A DNA stretch of 64,000 bases from Plantactinospora sp039889035 (GTDB lineage: Bacteria > Actinomycetota > Actinomycetes > Mycobacteriales > Micromonosporaceae): contig JBDQQY010000047.1 of the NCBI GenBank assembly GCA_039889035.1, positions 1 to 64,000 of the forward strand, read 5' to 3'. Below the pieces are notes generated by a model. It ran no database searches, was not told the DNA's origin, and saw only the letters and a program-made list of their open reading frames with translations. Position 1 is the stretch's first letter; each line of letters begins with the position of its first letter. Below, piece after piece: positions 59,717 through 64,000 of this stretch. Position numbers and translations under genes: made by a program.

Positions 59717-60847
59717 TCAGCCGACCGCCGCCGCTGCGGGGGCCGGAGCCAGCGGTACGACCGCCCGGGCCGGCAGGTGCACCGTCAGTTCGTCCCCCGG
59801 GCCCGGCAGTTCCGGCCCCACCCGCCCCAGCGTCCCCTCGTCGAGCTGGGTACGCAGCCGCACCCCGGCCACCTCGACCAGCAGGTTGAGGCTCCGCCCC
59901 AGGTACGTCGACCGGAGCACCCGGGCGGCGAGCGCGGTGGCCGGGCCGTCGGTGGGCGGGTCGAGGCGTACCGCCGAGGCGCGGAAGGCGACCGAGCTGG
60001 CGGTGCCGGCCGGGCCGGGCGGTGCCCCGGGGACGGCGACGGCGAGCGTGGACCCGTCGACCCGGACGAGATGCCCGCCGTCCCGGACCTCCGCCACCAC
60101 CCCGGGCAGGATGTTCTGGTAGCCCATGAAGTCGGCCACGAAGGCGTTGCGGGGCCGGGAGTACAGCTCGCGGGGCGGCCCGACCTGCTCGATCCGGCCG
60201 GCGTTCATCACCACGATCCGGTCCGAGAGGGCCATCGCCTCCTCCTGGTCGTGCGTGACGTAGACCGAGGTGGTGCCGAGCTGGTCGTGCAGGCTCCGGA
60301 TCTCGTCGCGGAGCTGGTAGCGCAGCTTGGCATCCAGATTGGACAGCGGCTCGTCGAAGAGCAGCAGCTCGGGGCTGCTGGCCATCGCCCGGGCCAGTGC
60401 GACCCGCTGCTGCTGGCCGCCGGAGAGCGAAACCGCCATCCCGTCGGCCCGCTCGGCCAGCCCGACCCGGCCGAGCATCTCGTGCACCCGGTCCCGGATC
60501 TCCGCCCTCGGCACCTTCGCCATCTTCAGCGGATAGCCGACGTTGGCGCGTACGGTCATGTGCGGCCAGAGGGCGTAGCTCTGGAACACCATGCCGATCC
60601 GCCGCTTGTCCGGTGGTACGAAGACCGCCCGGCCCGGTGCGGCGAAGACCCGGCCGCGGAACGAGATCTCGCCCTCGGTCGGCAGCTCCAGCCCGGCGAC
60701 GCAGCGCAGCGTGGTGGTCTTGCCGCAGCCGCTCGGCCCGAGCAGGGTGAGGAACTCGCCCGGCCGGACCCGCAGGTCGATCCCGTCCACCGCGGCCATG
60801 CCGCCGAACCGCTTGACCAGTCCCTCGATCACCAGATCCGTCGACAT
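59717..60847 (-). CDS. ABC importer ATP-binding protein (Fe3+/2-aminoethylphosphonate type)
   Basis: The 376-residue product has Walker A GPSGCGKTTT, the Q loop FQSYALWPHM, signature LSGGQQQR and Walker B LLLFDEPLSNLD, with the C-terminal TOBE extension (SVAFRASAVRLD) of the CUT1/Fe3+ group. The ATG lies three bases after the stop of the binding-protein gene, so the two are coupled. It is the last gene of the importer operon. Substrate: see the permease and the partial enzyme upstream. Confidence 0.9.
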   Translation of the reverse strand: MSTDLVIEGLVKRFGGMAAVDGIDLRVRPGEFLTLLGPSGCGKTTTLRCVAGLELPTEGEISFRGRVFAAPGRAVFVPPDKRRIGMVFQSYALWPHMTVRANVGYPLKMAKVPRAEIRDRVHEMLGRVGLAERADGMAVSLSGGQQQRVALARAMASSPELLLFDEPLSNLDAKLRYQLRDEIRSLHDQLGTTSVYVTHDQEEAMALSDRIVVMNAGRIEQVGPPRELYSRPRNAFVADFMGYQNILPGVVAEVRDGGHLVRVDGSTLAVAVPGAPPGPAGTASSVAFRASAVRLDPPTDGPATALAARVLRSTYLGRSLNLLVEVAGVRLRTQLDEGTLGRVGPELPGPGDELTVHLPARAVVPLAPAPAAAAVG

Positions 60848-60849
60848 GG

Positions 60850-61965
60850 TCAGCCCCGGCCGAAGATCTGCTTCGACTTCGCCAGGTACGCCGCCTGGGC
60901 CGCGTTGACCTCGGCGATGGCGAACGGCTTGAGCTGATCCATGGTGCTCAGTGGGGCCAGCCCGTTGACGTTCGGCGCGTTCGGCATGGTCGGCGCGTAT
61001 CCGGCGTCGGCGACCGCGCGCTGCCCCTCGGGGGTGAAGAGCCAGGTCATCAGCAGCTTGGCCGCGTCCGGGTGCGGTGCCCCGTCGACCAGTCCGAGAT
61101 AGTGCGGCGAGACATGGTTGCCGCCGTCGACCGGGAAGACCAGGTTGACCGGGGCGTGCTTCGCCTTGTCCCGCAGATAGAAGCTGTACGGGTAGACCGG
61201 CGCCACCGCGAACTCCCCGGTCGCCACCGCGTTGCCGGCGACCGGCCCGGAGGCCACCCAGTGGATCTCCTGCCCGGCGAGCCCGGCGAGGTACGTCTCG
61301 TCGTACCGGCCGTCGTGCAGCATCCGGGAGAAGGTGCCGGCCACCGCACCGTTCTTGGTGGCGTCGTCGAGCACCATCTTGCCCTTCCAACGCGGGTCCA
61401 GCAGATCCCGCCAGCCCTTCGGCGCGTCGGGTGCGGGCACCCGGTCGACGTTGTAGAGGATGCCCATGATGCTGCCGGAGGCGGCGTAGACGAAGCCGTT
61501 CGGATCCTGGTACTCCTTGCCCAGCGTGGCGGCGGTGACCGGGGCGAACTTCGCGTACCGCTGCTCGTCGAGCTGGGCGGCGACGGTGGTGTCACCGCCC
61601 TGGACGAGGTCGGCGACGTGCTTGCCGCTGCCGAACTCCTGATTGATCTTGCTGGCCAGCTGCGGCCCGACCAGGTACTCGCCGGTGACCCGGATGGCCG
61701 GGAAGCGCTTCTGGAACGCCTTGTAGACGGCGACCTTGTCGTTCTCGCCGGGTCCGTAGACCACGACCTCGGTCTTGCCGGCCGCCTTGGCCGCCTCGTG
61801 CAGCGTGGTCATGGTGTCGACGGCGGCCTGGCCGCCGAGGTCGTCGGTGCTGCCGGCGACGTTGGCGGCGGCGTCCGAGGCCGGTCCGCCGCCACCGCAG
61901 GCGGACAGCGCCAGGACGACCGCCGCCGCGACCGCGCCGGTCCGGAGCAGTTTCCGCGAGATCAT
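60850..61965 (-). CDS. Extracellular solute-binding lipoprotein of the importer
   Basis: The 371-residue product has a lipoprotein signal (VVLALSACGGGG). The mature protein has the features of the Fe3+/AEP-binding cluster (TEVVVYGPGENDKVAVYKAFQKRFP, GSIMGILYNVDRVPAPDAPKGWRDLLDPRWKGKM, and a hinge ASGPVAGNAVATGEFAVAPVYPYS). The usual tyrosine pair that holds iron in ferric-binding proteins is not obvious, which favours a phosphonate or organic ligand. It lies 12 bases after the permease stop. Confidence 0.88.
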   Translation of the reverse strand: MISRKLLRTGAVAAAVVLALSACGGGGPASDAAANVAGSTDDLGGQAAVDTMTTLHEAAKAAGKTEVVVYGPGENDKVAVYKAFQKRFPAIRVTGEYLVGPQLASKINQEFGSGKHVADLVQGGDTTVAAQLDEQRYAKFAPVTAATLGKEYQDPNGFVYAASGSIMGILYNVDRVPAPDAPKGWRDLLDPRWKGKMVLDDATKNGAVAGTFSRMLHDGRYDETYLAGLAGQEIHWVASGPVAGNAVATGEFAVAPVYPYSFYLRDKAKHAPVNLVFPVDGGNHVSPHYLGLVDGAPHPDAAKLLMTWLFTPEGQRAVADAGYAPTMPNAPNVNGLAPLSTMDQLKPFAIAEVNAAQAAYLAKSKQIFGRG

Positions 61966-61977
61966 GGTTCTTGTCTC

Positions 61978-63810
61978 CTAACCGAGGGTTGCGGGTGCCG
62001 ACGACGGGGTGGGGGCGGCCGACGAATCGGCCGGGGGCACCGAGCCGGGCCGGCTCGACGGGGTCGAGGGGCTCGGCGGCGCGGTGCGGGACGCGGTGGC
62101 GGTGAGCGCCCGGCGGCGCAGCAGCGCTGCCAGCCGGGCCAGCCCGGCCAGCAGCGCCAGGCCGGCGCAGAGCAGCACCATCATGATCACGAAGAGGGCG
62201 GCGGCCTTGGACGTCTCGCCGGCCGTGTAGAGCTCCAGGACCAGCAGCGGCACGGTGGCGTTCTGCTGCGAGGAGAGCAGGATCGGCACCGCCAGGTTGC
62301 CGGAGACGACGATCGCCGAGACGAACCAGCCGGCCAGGAAGCTCGGCGCGATCAGCGGCAGGACGATGCCGGCGAACATCCGCAGTGGACCGGCGCCGCC
62401 GACCCGGGACGCCTCCTCCAGTTCGTGACCGAGTTGGGCCAGCGCCGGCTGGGTGGCCCGCTGTGCGATCGGCACCGTCGCGGCGACCAGGGCGAGGAGC
62501 ACGATCCAGACCGTGCCGTAGAGCTGGCGAAGCCCCGGCACGCTGATGTACGCCCAGGCGATGCCGAGGCTGAGCACCACCCCCGGTACCGCCCAGGGCA
62601 GCCAGGTGAGCATCTCGACCACCCGGCGCAACCGGGTCCGGTTGTGCCCGACGGCGTACCCGATGAGCAGCGCCAGCAGCATCGCGCCGAGCCCGCCGAC
62701 CACCGAGACGAGGAGTGTGGCGCGCAGCGCCAGTACGGTGGCCGGGTCGGCGAGCAGTTCCCGGTAGTTGACCAGGGAGTAGCCGGCCGAACCGCCGAAG
62801 AACGGCTGGAGCGAGCCGAGCACCAGTTGCACCAGCGGGGCGACGACGGCGAGCAGCGCGTAGAGCAGCAGGAAGGCCGTACCGGCCCAGCGCCAGCGGC
62901 CGATGTCCCAGGCGTCGCTGCGGTAGCCCTTGCCGGTGACCGTGGTGTAGCGGCGCCGGCCGAGCAGCCGCCACTGCATCGCGACCAGCACCATCACGAT
63001 CGCCACCAGCAGCAGCGACAGCGCGCTCGCCGCGCCGTAGTCGGCCGGGCTGCTCTCGCTGATCAGCCCGTAGACCCGGGTGGAGAAGACCTCGATCCCG
63101 GCCGGTGTGCCGAGGAAGAGCGGTACGTCGAAGAACTCCAGCCCGATGACGAAGTTGAGGATGACCACCCCGCTGACCGCCGGGGCCAGCACCGGCAGGT
63201 CGATGCCGAGCAGGGTACGCAGCTTGCCCGCCCCGGAGACCTGCGCCGCCTCCTCCAGCCCCCGGTCCAGTGCCAGGAACGGGCCGAGCAGCATCAGATA
63301 GCTGAAGCCGGCGGACTTGAGCGAGATCACCAGGATCAGCCCGGTCCACGAGTTGACGTCGAAGATGGTCGCCTCGCTGCCGGTCAGGTCCCGGAACAGC
63401 GTGTTGACCGGGCCGATCCGGGGGTTGCCGAGCATTCCCCAGCTGATCGCGTAGAAGAGCGGCGGCAGCGCGACGACCAGCAGCATGCAGGGGGTGACCA
63501 GCCGGCGCAGCGGGGTCCGGGTCCGGGTGACCAGGAAGGCGCAGAGCAGGCCGATCGCCGTACCGAGCACCGTGACGGCGGTGGAGAGCAGCAGCGAGTT
63601 GCGCAGCGTGGTGTACGTCGCCGGGCTGGTGTACGCGGTCCGGAAGCCGTCCCAGCCCCAGTTCGCCGGCAGGCTCGGATCCTGGTTGCGGAAGGCGCCC
63701 ACCACCAGCATCACGATCGGGAAGGCGAAGAGGAAGGCGCAGACCACGATCAGCGGCAGCAGCCCCCGGGCGGTGCTGAACGGTCCGGTGCTCGGCTTCC
63801 TGGCAAACAC
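61978..63810 (-). CDS. Fused double permease of the ABC importer
   Basis: The 610-residue product has two membrane halves of six or so helices, each with an EAA-type loop (LEEAAQVSGAGKLRTLLGIDLPVLAPA in the first, ELEEASRVGGAGPLRMFAGIVLPLIAPS in the second). This fused form is common in Fe3+ and 2-aminoethylphosphonate importers. The C-terminal 40 residues are Ser/Pro-rich and disordered. The GTG at 63810 has GGAGGG. It begins 31 bases after the stop of a partial upstream gene, so the whole is one leftward operon. Confidence 0.88.
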   Translation of the reverse strand: MFARKPSTGPFSTARGLLPLIVVCAFLFAFPIVMLVVGAFRNQDPSLPANWGWDGFRTAYTSPATYTTLRNSLLLSTAVTVLGTAIGLLCAFLVTRTRTPLRRLVTPCMLLVVALPPLFYAISWGMLGNPRIGPVNTLFRDLTGSEATIFDVNSWTGLILVISLKSAGFSYLMLLGPFLALDRGLEEAAQVSGAGKLRTLLGIDLPVLAPAVSGVVILNFVIGLEFFDVPLFLGTPAGIEVFSTRVYGLISESSPADYGAASALSLLLVAIVMVLVAMQWRLLGRRRYTTVTGKGYRSDAWDIGRWRWAGTAFLLLYALLAVVAPLVQLVLGSLQPFFGGSAGYSLVNYRELLADPATVLALRATLLVSVVGGLGAMLLALLIGYAVGHNRTRLRRVVEMLTWLPWAVPGVVLSLGIAWAYISVPGLRQLYGTVWIVLLALVAATVPIAQRATQPALAQLGHELEEASRVGGAGPLRMFAGIVLPLIAPSFLAGWFVSAIVVSGNLAVPILLSSQQNATVPLLVLELYTAGETSKAAALFVIMMVLLCAGLALLAGLARLAALLRRRALTATASRTAPPSPSTPSSRPGSVPPADSSAAPTPSSAPATLG

Positions 63811-63841
63811 GGCAGCCCTCCTGCCTGCTCGGTCCGGCCGG

Positions 63842-64000
63842 TCAGGACGGGGCGCCCACGCCGCCGTCCTGTCGTGCCGGGTCGGAGTCGGGGTGGCGGT
63901 CGGGGCCGGTGAGCACCTCGACCAGTGCGGGGCCGGCACTGTCGCGTACCGCCCGGAGCGCCGCCGCGAGGTCGGCCGGGCCGGTCACCCGGGTCGCCGG
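63842..64000 (-). CDS. C-terminus of a probable thiamine-pyrophosphate enzyme, 5' end outside
   Basis: The last 52 codons of a gene are visible: VTGPADLAAALRAVRDSAGPALVEVLTGPD and a polar tail. The pattern (helix, then GPALVEV strand) matches the C-terminal end of TPP enzymes such as phosphonopyruvate decarboxylase or sulfopyruvate decarboxylase. The adjacent importer is of the 2-aminoethylphosphonate type, so phosphonopyruvate decarboxylase is a reasonable guess, but the catalytic parts are outside the window. Confidence 0.5.
   Translation of the reverse strand, partial: PATRVTGPADLAAALRAVRDSAGPALVEVLTGPDRHPDSDPARQDGGVGAPS

Noticed and set aside
61072..63912. 946-codon rightward open frame opposite the importer genes
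   Set aside because: Gln/Arg/Asp/Gly-rich shadow without domain features; the opposite strand holds two clear ABC-transporter genes.

Overview
The window is high-GC DNA with dense four-base gene overlaps, many GTG starts, DmdR/IdeR-type and LacI-type operators, ESX-like genes and a CU044_5270/sigma-factor pair. Together these point to a filamentous actinomycete, most likely Micromonosporaceae; the genus cannot be settled by eye.

Positions 1-13136 look like the right-hand part of an integrated element. It opens inside a tail gene and continues through a coupled phage module (tail proteins, DUF5047 protein, amidase endolysin, small membrane proteins including a holin candidate), closed by strong hairpins at 5778-5904. 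The rest resembles an actinomycete integrative and conjugative element: small CxxC proteins, a 69-residue GntR regulator with upstream operator half-sites, and an eight-gene leftward operon (12574 to 7363) ending in an FtsK/TraB-type ATPase and including a DUF2637 membrane protein. The right border is a 3' fragment of tRNA-Ser(UGA) at 13082-13136, a typical attachment-site scar; the intact tRNA and the integrase should lie to the left of the window.

From 13.1 to 23.5 kb the DNA looks chromosomal: HIT protein, frameshifted PEBP gene, methyltransferase, FhuF-like protein with an iron box, an unusual HTH-peptide deformylase fusion, a flavohaemoprotein, a CPBP protease, a low-complexity protein carrying a GGGGCC repeat, then tRNA-Ser(GCU) and tRNA-Arg(ACG). 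From 23.6 to 34.4 kb is a scrap zone: truncated integrase, transposase tail, frameshifted secreted esterase, LivM, response-regulator, serine-hydrolase and VCBS relics. Intact genes sit among them: two ABC-F ATPases, an unknown repeat-bearing protein, VanZ and a secreted protein.

From 34.4 to 64 kb gene order is regular. There are several regulator/target pairs with visible operators (GbsR-MarR/DUF4097, TetR/SDR), probably CGNR/MFS, a compact ESX-like module (YbaB, EspC-like, WXG-like, membrane protein), an NAD-binding RCK-type membrane protein, an ECF sigma/CU044_5270 operon, a CYP152-type P450, a Na+/Ca2+-exchanger-like protein, a PrmC paralogue, LigA, a CDF transporter, secreted DUF1996 and DUF305 proteins, and at the right edge an ABC importer of the iron/2-aminoethylphosphonate type beside the C-terminus of a probable thiamine-pyrophosphate enzyme. 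Family assignments rest on motifs read by eye; no database search was run.
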